DNA of 11,908 bases, from assembly GCA_030841245.1 (NCBI GenBank), contig JAVEDG010000201.1:1-11908 (forward strand), in the 5' to 3' direction. The translations under genes and the position numbers were made by a program. The DNA is from Actinomycetota bacterium. Lineage in GTDB: Bacteria > Actinomycetota > Actinomycetes > JACCUZ01. The notes beneath the pieces are model-generated. The model had not been told where the DNA came from and did not search any database. It worked only from the letters and a program-made list of their open reading frames with translations. This document shows, one piece after another, positions 1 through 6,708 of the stretch. Positions within the stretch are counted from its first letter, which is position 1. Every line of letters begins with the position of its first letter.

Positions 1-1
1 C

Positions 2-1183
2 GCGTGCCCCGGGATCAACCTCTACAACAAGGTGCCGGCGATCCGGACCGAGGTGGCCGCACTGATGGGAGCGGGCCTGACCCATCCCAGCGCCGGCGTG
101 AGCGGTGGGCTGCTGAACGTGTCGGCCGGCGTGCTGCGCCCGACGCAGCACTGGACCGTGACCCTGTCCGAGCGCCAGTCCGGCGAGGTTTTCCGCAGGT
201 GGACGGGGACCGGTCCGGTGACCCTGTCGGTGCCGCTGACCGACGCCGTCGGGCAGCAGCTGCCGAGCGGGCGCTACCGGGTGCTGGTCGAGAGCAACGA
301 CGGCAGCCGCGTGGCCCGGCCCTGGTCCGCGCCGCTCACGGTCGAGGGGGCCAACCGGGTCGACGGCGTCGACCTGCCCGACGGCACCGCCCGCCTCGTC
401 TCGCGCCGGCCCGGGGGCAGCGTGCAGGTCCGGATGCGCAAGGCGGACGGGACCCTCGGCTCCTGGTTCGGTCTCGGCGGCGTGACCCTCGGCCAGCCCT
501 CGATCGGGGTCAACGGCAACGGGGCCCTGGTCGTGGCGGTCCGTGGCACCGACAACGCGCTCTACCTGACCAAGAGGAGGGTCGGGCAGCCGTGGTCGGC
601 GTGGCGCAAGCTCGCCGGCACCCTGACCGGCTCACCGACCGTCGTGTCGTCCGGCACGGCCGAGGTCGACATCGTGGGAGCCGGAGCCCGTAACCGGCTC
701 ACCGTCTGGAAGCCCACCCGCTACGGCACCTGGGCGACCGCCACCGCGGCCGCGGCACCGGCGCTGATGCCCGGCACCGCACCGGGCGCGGTTCGCACCA
801 CCACCGGGACGCTGCACGTGGTGGTGCACGCGGCCGACGACTCCACGTGGTACGGCCGGGACCTGGCCACCGGCTGGTTGGCGTGGCAGCGGATGGGGAC
901 CGGTTTCCTCGACGGCGACGTGGACCTCGCCAGCCCCGACGGCAAGACGCTCGTGGCGAGCCGGTGGGGACCTCGCCACCGAGCCCAGGCGATGGTCTTC
1001 AGCGGGGGGCACTCCGGCACCTGGGCCATCGTCTCGGGCGACCACGTGGCGACGCCTCCGACGCTGACCAGCGGCCTGTCGCGGCAGCAGCTGCTCTTCG
1101 GGCAGCTGGCTCCGAAGTCGTTGAGCCAGAACAAGCTCGGGCTCACCTCCCTGACCTGGACCGGCTGGACGAAGACGTACTGA
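2..1183 (+). CDS. PGRP-type N-acetylmuramoyl-L-alanine amidase, C-terminal part (left-truncated)
   Basis: The frame is open to the left edge, so the start and most of the catalytic domain are missing; 393 codons remain. The first residues read ACPGINLYNKVPAIRTEV, which matches the end of peptidoglycan-recognition-protein amidase domains, where the Cys of the CPG motif is a conserved zinc-site residue. Such enzymes cut the bond between N-acetylmuramic acid and the stem peptide outside the cell. Visible residues about 30-115 look like a FlgD-type Ig-like domain (LPSGRYRVLVES is typical). Residues about 120-393 hold degenerate repeats ending in W-x-W or W-x-x-LGG patterns (SWFGLGG, WSAWRKLAG, WLAWQRMG), read as a beta-propeller or tectonin-like binding module. 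The stop TGA overlaps the next start ATG by one base, so the two are probably translationally coupled. The enzyme class rests on about 20 residues; the repeat module is clearer. Confidence 0.82.
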   Translation, partial: ACPGINLYNKVPAIRTEVAALMGAGLTHPSAGVSGGLLNVSAGVLRPTQHWTVTLSERQSGEVFRRWTGTGPVTLSVPLTDAVGQQLPSGRYRVLVESNDGSRVARPWSAPLTVEGANRVDGVDLPDGTARLVSRRPGGSVQVRMRKADGTLGSWFGLGGVTLGQPSIGVNGNGALVVAVRGTDNALYLTKRRVGQPWSAWRKLAGTLTGSPTVVSSGTAEVDIVGAGARNRLTVWKPTRYGTWATATAAAAPALMPGTAPGAVRTTTGTLHVVVHAADDSTWYGRDLATGWLAWQRMGTGFLDGDVDLASPDGKTLVASRWGPRHRAQAMVFSGGHSGTWAIVSGDHVATPPTLTSGLSRQQLLFGQLAPKSLSQNKLGLTSLTWTGWTKTY

Positions 1184-3399
1184 TGGCTGACCTGTCCGTG
1201 TCGCCGGTCGGCCGGGAGCGAGCGCCGAGCCGCCTGCTGCCCGGCGCAGCGGCACTGGCGGTGGCCGGCGCCGTCGTGGCCGCGGGCCTCCCGTTCGCCG
1301 CTCCGGCCCGGGCCGCGACGGCCGAGGTCTACGTCGTGCCGCCGAGCCGGGTGCTCGACCTCGTCGGGCGGGGCTTCGGCCACGGGCACGGCATGTCGCA
1401 GTACGGCGCGCAGGGGCGCGCCGCCGCTGGCCAGTCGGCGGACCAGATGATGTCGTTCTACTACCCGACCACGAGCTCGCAGACGAGGGACAACGCCAAC
1501 CTCCGGGTGATCCTCACCAACAGCGGCGCCGAAGGCATCGCACCGTCGTCGGGCAACACCTCGCGCCGCTACCAGTGCGACTTCGCCGCCACCGGCTCGG
1601 CGCACTGCGGTGACGCCGTGGTCCAGGTCGTGCCGCAGTCCGGCCTGCAGGCGCGGTCCCGCGCCGCCGGTGCCACCTGGACGACGCTGCCGAAGAGTCT
1701 CGGGGGCAACCCGGTCTCGGTCTGGTCGGTCCGCCGGGTCGACAGCTCCACGGCGCTGCGGCTGCGCGGCCGGACGAGCGCAGGCTGGCTGGGCTGGGGC
1801 GTCCACTCCCCGTCCGGCTTCGCCCTCCATCGGTCGGGATCGACGACCAGGTTGCGCTACGCCGACGGGTCGAGGGTGGACTACCCCGGGCAGATCCTGC
1901 TGCGGCTGACCTCCGCGACGACGCTCGCGAGGATCGACCTGGTGCCGATCGAGAGCTACCTGCGCGGTGTGGTGCCACGGGAGATGCCGGCGTCGTGGCA
2001 CGCAGCAGCGCTGCGTGCCCAGGCGATCGCGGCCCGCACCTACGCGACGTACGACCAGCAGCACGCCGCCTCGGGATCCGTGTGGGACACCTGCGACAGC
2101 ACCTCCTGCCAGATGTACCGCGGCCTGCGCGCGACGTCCGCCTACGGCACGGTCACCAGCGCCGAGCCGAGCAGTGACGCGGCGATCGCCGCGACGGCCG
2201 GCCGGATCCGTACCTACGGCGGGTCGGCGGCGTTCACCCAGTTCAGCGCGTCGAACGGCAACTGGACCGTGGCCGGCAGCGTGCCCTACCTGAAGGCGGC
2301 AGCCGACCCCTACGACGACTACCCGACGTGGACCACCTCGGTGAGCGCCGCGACGCTCCAACACATCTACCCCTCCCTCGGCTACCTGGAGCGGTTCGTG
2401 GTGGCGGCGCGAGACGGCAACGGGCAGTGGGGTGGTCGCGTCCTGAGCATCCGGCTCGAGGGCGTGAACAACGCCACCCCGACCTCGGTCACCCTCACCG
2501 GCGACACCCTGCGCGGCCTGCTCGGCCTGCGCTCCACCTACCTCACCGTCGCGCACCCGACCACCGACCCGCACAGCGCGTTCGGCGCCGCGACGCGCAC
2601 CGCCGGCTCGGGCACCCTGCTCAGCCGCGCCAGTGACGGGCTGGTGCTCTACCGGTCCTGGACCGCAGGCGCGGGCTTGACTGCTCCACGGCTGCTCGGT
2701 TCGCTCACGACAACGGCAGCCCCGGCCGTGGTCGCCGGGACCAACGGTCGGCTCGACGCGGTCGCACTCGGACCGTCGGGCCACCTGCGGATCGCCACCC
2801 GGGCGTCGTCGGCGGCGTCGTGGTCGGCCTGGGCACAGCTGTGGGGCAGCGGGCACGGGCGGCCCGCGGTTGTTCGTGTCGGCGGGCTGCTCCACGCCTT
2901 CGTCCGGGGCACCGACGACGCGCTGAGGCAGCGCACGCAGGCGACGGACGGCAGCTGGTCGGCCTGGCAGTCGCTCGGTGGGCACGTCGCCGCGGGCGGG
3001 GTCTCGGCGGCGGCGACGGGCGACGGCCGGCTCCATGTCGTCGTCCATGGCGACAACGGCATCGTGATGACCCGCGAGTGGTCGTCGGCGGACGGGTGGT
3101 CGGTCTGGTCCTCGCTCGGCGGCGCGGCCCGCGGCACCCCGACAGCGACGTCGGACACCAAGGGCCGGCTCACCGTGGTCGCCCGGTGGAGCGACGGCAG
3201 CCTGCGTGCACTCGACGTCACCGACGGCACGGCGGGCGCCTGGTCGTCGGTGGGTGGCGGGGTGACTGGGGCACCGGCTGCGCTCGCGGCGCCTGGCAGC
3301 GCTCGCACCGACGTCCTGGTCAACCGGGTCGGCGGACACCTCTACCGGGTCACGCGCACGTCATCGGGCTGGTCGTCCTGGCAGGCCGTGGCGGGCTGA
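1183..3399 (+). CDS. Secreted SpoIID/LytB-domain protein with C-terminal beta-propeller-like repeats
   Basis: 738 residues. The start at 1183 is chosen because it gives a signal peptide: a basic N-terminus, a hydrophobic stretch at about 20-40 and a likely cut after APARA (residue 44). A GRGFGHGHGMSQYGA motif (62-76) is followed by the SpoIID core IDLVPIESYLRGVVPREMP (251-269) and ALRAQAIAARTYA. Glu267 aligns with the catalytic Glu of Bacillus SpoIID, a lytic transglycosylase that cleaves glycan strands lacking stem peptides. Cysteine pairs 132/142 and 304/309 could form disulfides outside the cell. Residues about 465-738 carry roughly 49-residue repeats ending SWSAWAQLWG, SWSAWQSLGG, GWSVWSSLGG, AWSSVGG and GWSSWQAVAG, like those of the upstream amidase. 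The GHG motif precedes the Glu motif, the reverse of the Bacillus order; this layout is, to my knowledge, usual in actinobacteria. There is no good ribosome binding site, which fits coupling to the amidase. Sporulation itself is not implied. Confidence 0.9.
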   Translation: MADLSVSPVGRERAPSRLLPGAAALAVAGAVVAAGLPFAAPARAATAEVYVVPPSRVLDLVGRGFGHGHGMSQYGAQGRAAAGQSADQMMSFYYPTTSSQTRDNANLRVILTNSGAEGIAPSSGNTSRRYQCDFAATGSAHCGDAVVQVVPQSGLQARSRAAGATWTTLPKSLGGNPVSVWSVRRVDSSTALRLRGRTSAGWLGWGVHSPSGFALHRSGSTTRLRYADGSRVDYPGQILLRLTSATTLARIDLVPIESYLRGVVPREMPASWHAAALRAQAIAARTYATYDQQHAASGSVWDTCDSTSCQMYRGLRATSAYGTVTSAEPSSDAAIAATAGRIRTYGGSAAFTQFSASNGNWTVAGSVPYLKAAADPYDDYPTWTTSVSAATLQHIYPSLGYLERFVVAARDGNGQWGGRVLSIRLEGVNNATPTSVTLTGDTLRGLLGLRSTYLTVAHPTTDPHSAFGAATRTAGSGTLLSRASDGLVLYRSWTAGAGLTAPRLLGSLTTTAAPAVVAGTNGRLDAVALGPSGHLRIATRASSAASWSAWAQLWGSGHGRPAVVRVGGLLHAFVRGTDDALRQRTQATDGSWSAWQSLGGHVAAGGVSAAATGDGRLHVVVHGDNGIVMTREWSSADGWSVWSSLGGAARGTPTATSDTKGRLTVVARWSDGSLRALDVTDGTAGAWSSVGGGVTGAPAALAAPGSARTDVLVNRVGGHLYRVTRTSSGWSSWQAVAG

Positions 3400-3559
3400 C
3401 CCGGCCGTCCCCATCCGGAGCGGCTGTCCGGCCGACGGGGTTACGGCGGCGTAGGCTGCCGGAGGCGGGGAAAGGCCGCAGCAGGTGAGTTGGCTGGTGC
3501 GCCGGCCGGCTCCAGGGAACCGAAGTTGGACAGCTCTAGGGATCAGGAGTGATGCGGAC
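3400..3559. other. Intergenic region before the GT4 glycosyltransferase
   Basis: 160 bp without a convincing gene. The frame of the downstream gene stays open back to a GTG at 3485, but the extra 25 residues (VSWLVRRPAPGNRSW...) do not look like a glycosyltransferase N-terminus. A weak 5-bp hairpin (CCGGA 3415-3419 with TCCGG 3427-3431) has no T-tract, so it is poor as a terminator. TAGGCT at 3452-3457 fits an actinobacterial -10 box (TAnnnT), but no good -35 box lies at the right distance. Confidence 0.4.
3545..3549 (+). promoter_or_regulatory. Ribosome binding site AGGAG deciding the GT4 start
   Basis: AGGAG lies 10 bases before the GTG at 3560. It supports that start over the GTG at 3485 and over the out-of-frame ATG at 3552. 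Confidence 0.6.
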
Positions 3560-4708
3560 GTGGCACCTCGCGTGCTCGTCGATGCGACGGCGGTCCCCGC
3601 AGACCGCGGAGGGGTGGGACGGTACGTCGACGGGCTGATCGGGGCCCTCGACGGCGGCGACGTCAACCTGGTCGTCGTGTGTCAGCGCTCGGACGCCGAG
3701 CGCTTCGCGCGGCTCGCGACGCATGCCGAGGTGGTCCCGGGCCCGTCCGCGATCTCGCACCGGCCGGCCCGGCTGGCCTGGGAGCAGACCGGGCTGCAGC
3801 TGGTCGCACAGCAGGTCGGCGCGCAGCTCATCCACTCGCCGTACTACACGATGCCGCTGCACGCCAACCTGCCCGTGGTCGTGACCGTGCACGACGTGAC
3901 CTTCTTCTCCGAGCCCGAGCTGCACAGCGCGGTCCGGGCCGGGTTCTACCGGTCGGCCACCCGCACCGCCGTACGGCGTGCCGCCCGGGTGATCGTGCCG
4001 TCGCAGGCGACCCGCGACGAGCTGGTCCGCGTGCTCGACGCCGACGCCGACCGGATCGACGTGGCGCTGCACGGGGTGGACCTGGCGACCTTCCACCCGC
4101 CCACCGAGACCGAGCGGATGCGGGTGTCCGACCGGCTCGGGCTGCACGGCCGGCCGTACGTCGCGTTCCTCGGCCTGCTCGAGCGGCGCAAGAACGTCCC
4201 CGACCTGGTCCGCGGCTGGGTCCAGGCCTGCGAGGGACTTCCCGAGCCGCCCGCGCTCGTGCTGGCGGGGAGCAGCGGTTGGGACGACGGGGTCGACCAG
4301 GCGGTGGCCGAGGTGCCGTCCCACCTGAAGATCGTGCGCCCGGGCTACCTCCGGCCGGCCGACCTGCCCGGCCTGCTCGGCGGGGCGATGATCGTGGCCT
4401 ACCCGAGCAAGGCGGAGGGGTTCGGGCTACCGGTCCTCGAGGCGATGGCCTGCGGCGCATGCGTGATGACCGCGCGGCGGCTCTCGTTGCCGGAGGTCGG
4501 TGGCGACGCCGTGGAGTACACCGAGCCCGACACCGACAGCATCGCCCGCTGCCTGAGGTCGCTGATCGCCGACGAGGGGCGTCGCGCGCACCTGTCCGCG
4601 TCCGGCCAGGCCCGCGCCCGCGAGTTCACCTGGGCGGCGTCGGCGGCCGCGCACCTGGACAGCTACGAACGGGCCCTGTCCGCGACGGTCGTCCACGGGG
4701 TGCCGTAA
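3560..4708 (+). CDS. GT4-family glycosyltransferase (GT-B fold)
   Basis: 382 residues from GTG 3560; the protein opens APRVLVDATAVPADRGGVGRYV, the usual first strand and glycine loop of GT4 retaining enzymes (DRGGVGRY at 16-23). Further signatures are ERRKNVPDLVRGW (208-220), the donor-site Arg-Lys region, and EGFGLPVLEAMACG (286-299), which holds the E-x7-E motif (Glu286 and Glu294) that binds the nucleotide-sugar. The enzyme should transfer a sugar from an NDP-sugar or GDP-sugar to a lipid-linked or glycan acceptor at the cytoplasmic membrane face. The next gene makes GDP-mannose, so mannose is the natural guess for the donor, by context only. It is cytosolic or peripheral, with no signal peptide or membrane segment. 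The length is normal for the family. The acceptor cannot be read from sequence. Confidence 0.9.
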   Translation: MAPRVLVDATAVPADRGGVGRYVDGLIGALDGGDVNLVVVCQRSDAERFARLATHAEVVPGPSAISHRPARLAWEQTGLQLVAQQVGAQLIHSPYYTMPLHANLPVVVTVHDVTFFSEPELHSAVRAGFYRSATRTAVRRAARVIVPSQATRDELVRVLDADADRIDVALHGVDLATFHPPTETERMRVSDRLGLHGRPYVAFLGLLERRKNVPDLVRGWVQACEGLPEPPALVLAGSSGWDDGVDQAVAEVPSHLKIVRPGYLRPADLPGLLGGAMIVAYPSKAEGFGLPVLEAMACGACVMTARRLSLPEVGGDAVEYTEPDTDSIARCLRSLIADEGRRAHLSASGQARAREFTWAASAAAHLDSYERALSATVVHGVP

Positions 4709-4738
4709 TCCGGTCGCCACGTCCGAGGTCCCGCCGAC

Positions 4739-4742
4739 GGAG
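4739..4742 (+). promoter_or_regulatory. Ribosome binding site GGAG for the guanylyltransferase gene
   Basis: GGAG lies 6 bases before ATG 4749, in a 40-bp gap after the glycosyltransferase stop that shows no promoter or terminator. This fits co-transcription of the two genes. Confidence 0.5.
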
Positions 4743-4748
4743 CCGGCC

Positions 4749-5831
4749 ATGACCGAGGCCGTGCTGCTCGTCGGCGGCAGGGGGACCCGGCTGAGGCCGC
4801 TCACCGTCACCACGCCCAAGCAGATGCTCCCGGTCGCCGGGGTGCCCTTGCTCACCCACGTCCTGGCCCGGGCCGCGGCAGCCGGGATCGACCACGTCGT
4901 GCTGGCCACGTCGTACCGCGCCGAGCTGTTCTCCGCCCACTTCGGCGACGGCGCGTCGCTGGGCCTGGACATCGACTACGTCACCGAGACCGAGCCCCTG
5001 GGGACCGGGGGAGGGATCCGCAACGTGGCGTCGGCCCTGCGCTCGGAGCCCGACGACCCCGTGGTGATCCTCAACGGCGACGTGCTCTCCGACCACGATG
5101 TGGCTCGCCAGATCGAGATCCACCAGCAGGCCGGTGCCGACGTGACGCTGCACCTGACCGAGGTGTCCGACGCCCGCGCGTTCGGCTCGGTGCCGGTCGA
5201 CGCCGAGGGCTGGGTGACCGAGTTCCTGGAGAAGTCGCCGGACCCGCCGACCAACCGGGTCAATGCCGGTTGCTACGTGTTCGCCCGGCGGGTGATCGAC
5301 GCCATCCCGGCCGGGCGGCCGGTCTCGGTCGAGCGGGAGACCTTCCCTGAGCTGCTCGGCCGCGGGGCGCGCATCCTCGGCCAGGTCGACCCGGCGTACT
5401 GGCTGGACCTGGGCAGCCCGGAGGCGTTCGTCGAGGGTTCGGTCGACCTCGTGCTCGGCCGGGTCGGGTCCCCGGCCCTGCCGGGCCCGACGGGGCAGGC
5501 GCTGCTCCTCGACGGCGCCCGGGTCGACCCCTCGGCGACCGTGTCGGGCGGCACGACGGTGGGCCGCGGTGCGCACGTGGGGCCGGGTTCGAAGGTCCTC
5601 GCGAGCGTGCTCTTCGACGGGTCGCAGGTCGCTGCGTCGGCGCAGGTGCACCGCAGCGTCGTCGGCGCGGGCGCGCGGGTCGGCACCGGCACCGTGCTCG
5701 ACGGCGCGGTCATCGGCGACGGCGCGGTCATCGGCGACGGCAACGAGCTGCTCGCCGGGGTCCGCGTCTGGCCGCAGGCGGTCATCGCCGACGGCGCGCT
5801 GCGCTTCTCCAGCGACGAGTCGCCACGGTGA
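4749..5831 (+). CDS. manB: Mannose-1-phosphate guanylyltransferase (GDP-mannose pyrophosphorylase)
   Basis: 360 residues. It joins mannose 1-phosphate and GTP to GDP-mannose plus pyrophosphate in the cytosol; GDP-mannose feeds mannosylated lipids, glycans and proteins. The N-terminal nucleotidyltransferase domain (about 1-240) shows LVGGRGTRLRPLTVTTPKQM (7-26), the signature G-x-G-T-R-L-x-P-L...P-K, then PLGTGGGIRN, NGDVLSDHD (metal-binding Asp) and NAGCYVF. The C-terminal part (about 255-350) is a left-handed beta-helix of hexapeptide repeats. By memory it closely matches M. tuberculosis Rv3264c along its length (EKxxDPPTxxxNAGCYVF, PxSVERExFP, ARVWP), and the symbol follows that mycobacterial usage; E. 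coli calls this activity manC and uses manB for phosphomannomutase. Another NDP-sugar, such as dTDP-glucose, is less likely. It probably forms an operon with the upstream glycosyltransferase and ends at the hairpin 5851-5871. Confidence 0.88.
   Translation: MTEAVLLVGGRGTRLRPLTVTTPKQMLPVAGVPLLTHVLARAAAAGIDHVVLATSYRAELFSAHFGDGASLGLDIDYVTETEPLGTGGGIRNVASALRSEPDDPVVILNGDVLSDHDVARQIEIHQQAGADVTLHLTEVSDARAFGSVPVDAEGWVTEFLEKSPDPPTNRVNAGCYVFARRVIDAIPAGRPVSVERETFPELLGRGARILGQVDPAYWLDLGSPEAFVEGSVDLVLGRVGSPALPGPTGQALLLDGARVDPSATVSGGTTVGRGAHVGPGSKVLASVLFDGSQVAASAQVHRSVVGAGARVGTGTVLDGAVIGDGAVIGDGNELLAGVRVWPQAVIADGALRFSSDESPR
5703..5738 (+). repeat. Exact tandem 18-bp repeat within manB
   Basis: Two perfect copies of GGCGCGGTCATCGGCGAC lie end to end at 5703-5720 and 5721-5738, and the preceding GAC (5700-5702) matches the unit's end. 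They encode GAVIGD twice, one hexapeptide turn each of the beta-helix. The reading frame is kept. Confidence 0.95.
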
Positions 5832-5850
5832 GCTGAGCCCCGATGAGCTG

Positions 5851-5871
5851 GGCCCCAGTGCCTACTGGGCC
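5851..5871. terminator. Hairpin between convergent manB and DUF3105 genes, likely bidirectional terminator
   Basis: GGCCCCAGT (5851-5859) pairs with ACTGGGCC (5864-5871): eight pairs, one bulged C (5856) and a 4-base GCCT loop. It lies 20 bp after the manB stop and covers the DUF3105 stop codon (5862-5864). There is no clear T-run, but U-poor terminators are common in high-GC actinobacteria. An imperfect direct repeat AGCTGRGCCCC (5831-5841, 5846-5856) precedes and overlaps it. Confidence 0.55.
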
Positions 5872-6590
5872 TGCGGCTCCGGCGTGTCGGTCGACGGGTA
5901 GGCGTCGATGAACTTCTGCACGACGGCCCCGCTGGTCTGGCCGCAGAGCTGCCGGTGGCTGTCGTTCGCGCCCCAATGAGCCAGCGCCACGTGCTTGCCC
6001 GACGGGAACGTGCCGTAGTGGTCGTCCCATGCCGACACGATGAACTTGCCCGGGCTGGTCGCGTCCTGGGTGCGGGCGCTCGCGGCGATGTCCTGGAGGT
6101 CGGTGAGCTGCTGGCCCTTCACCGTCGAGTCGTACCAGATGATCGTGTAGCCGTGCTCGAGGTTGTGCACGAGCTGTTCGGTGGCCGGGCGGTCGGTCGC
6201 GGTGTAGAAGGGCCGCGCCGGGAACACCGGCTGCACCCAGTGCGCGCCATAGGTCGGTGGCACCGTCTTGTAGGTCAGCTTGCTGCCGATGTCGACGTGC
6301 TGGCGGTCGTTCGCCCCGCCCGTGCCGTGCACGGTCTGGACCGGGCTGCAGCTGGCCGCGGCGGCGCTCACGCCGAAGTCCTTCAGCGGCTTCTTGGCCG
6401 GGTCGTTGCGGTTCTTCAGGAACGCCGGGGCGGCCGCGGCCAACACCAGCCCGATGCCCAGGACGGCCGCGATCACCACGATGCCGATGCTGCGGCGCCG
6501 CTCGCGCGCCCGCTGCTCGCGGCGCATCTGCTCCAGCTTGGCCCGGCTCTCGCGGTCCTTGGCTGACTTGGGCTTGGTCTTGTTGGCCAC
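5862..6590 (-). CDS. DUF3105 domain membrane-anchored protein
   Basis: 242 residues from GTG 6590, chosen for the GAGAGAGAG purine run just upstream and for the MANKTKPKSAKDRESR opening. An ATG at 6635 would add 15 arginine-rich residues and has no ribosome binding site. Residues 1-33 are highly charged, probably a short helix or coiled coil in the cytoplasm. Residues 34-57 form one membrane segment, which puts the remainder outside. The outer domain carries the DUF3105 hallmarks PPTYGAHW (111-118) and VHNLEHGYTIIWYD (141-154), whose His142, Glu145 and His146 could bind a metal. Cys81 and Cys216 could form a disulfide. The family has no assigned function that I know of, and none is claimed here. 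It stands alone on its strand, divergent from the DNA glycosylase gene. Confidence 0.88.
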   Translation of the reverse strand: MANKTKPKSAKDRESRAKLEQMRREQRARERRRSIGIVVIAAVLGIGLVLAAAAPAFLKNRNDPAKKPLKDFGVSAAAASCSPVQTVHGTGGANDRQHVDIGSKLTYKTVPPTYGAHWVQPVFPARPFYTATDRPATEQLVHNLEHGYTIIWYDSTVKGQQLTDLQDIAASARTQDATSPGKFIVSAWDDHYGTFPSGKHVALAHWGANDSHRQLCGQTSGAVVQKFIDAYPSTDTPEPQAQ

Positions 6591-6592
6591 GG

Positions 6593-6601
6593 CTCTCTCT
6601 C
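6593..6601 (-). promoter_or_regulatory. Purine-run ribosome binding site for the DUF3105 gene
   Basis: On the minus strand GAGAGAGAG ends 2 bases before the GTG at 6590, so a GAGAG core can sit 4-8 bases from it. It decides the start in favour of GTG 6590 over ATG 6635. Confidence 0.45.
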
Positions 6602-6602
6602 G

Positions 6603-6629
6603 GGCGTCAGGTCTCTGGCGTCTGGTCTC
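6603..6629. repeat. Direct repeat 13-mer (1 mismatch) upstream of the DUF3105 gene
   Basis: GGCGTCAGGTCTC (6603-6615) and GGCGTCTGGTCTC (6617-6629) are 14 bp apart, in the 118-bp gap between the divergent DUF3105 and glycosylase starts. A 14-bp step is not a codon multiple. A TAAACT box on the minus strand (6660-6655) could be a -10 element for DUF3105, but the only TTGACC (6688-6683) is 22 bp from it, too far for a normal spacer. Confidence 0.5.
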
Positions 6630-6694
6630 GGGCATCCGGGTGGACGGTCATCGAAGTTTACGCAGGGCGTTCTGCCCCGACGGGTCAACGACGT

Positions 6695-6700
6695 AGGAGA
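6695..6700 (+). promoter_or_regulatory. Ribosome binding site AGGAGA for the DNA glycosylase gene
   Basis: AGGAGA lies 8 bases before GTG 6709. It is the best Shine-Dalgarno match in this gap and fixes the start. Confidence 0.65.
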
Positions 6701-6708
6701 CTGTCCGG

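Noticed and set aside
847..1182. Extended N-terminus for the SpoIID protein (112 more residues)
   Set aside because: It would overlap the amidase in another frame and bury the signal peptide. ATG 1183 gives a proper secretion signal.
721..3339. Long minus-strand open frame of 872 codons opposite the amidase and SpoIID genes
   Set aside because: Arg/Gly/Ala/Pro-rich low-complexity translation with no recognisable domain. It is a GC-driven shadow of the real genes, which have a signal peptide and family motifs.
1183..3399. True sporulation (endospore) function for the SpoIID gene
   Set aside because: SpoIID/LytB domains are widespread in non-sporulating actinobacteria, and no other sporulation genes are present here.
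3415..3431. Hairpin CCGGA/TCCGG after the SpoIID stop as a terminator
   Set aside because: The stem is only 5 bp, with no T-run and many competing pairings in GC-rich DNA.
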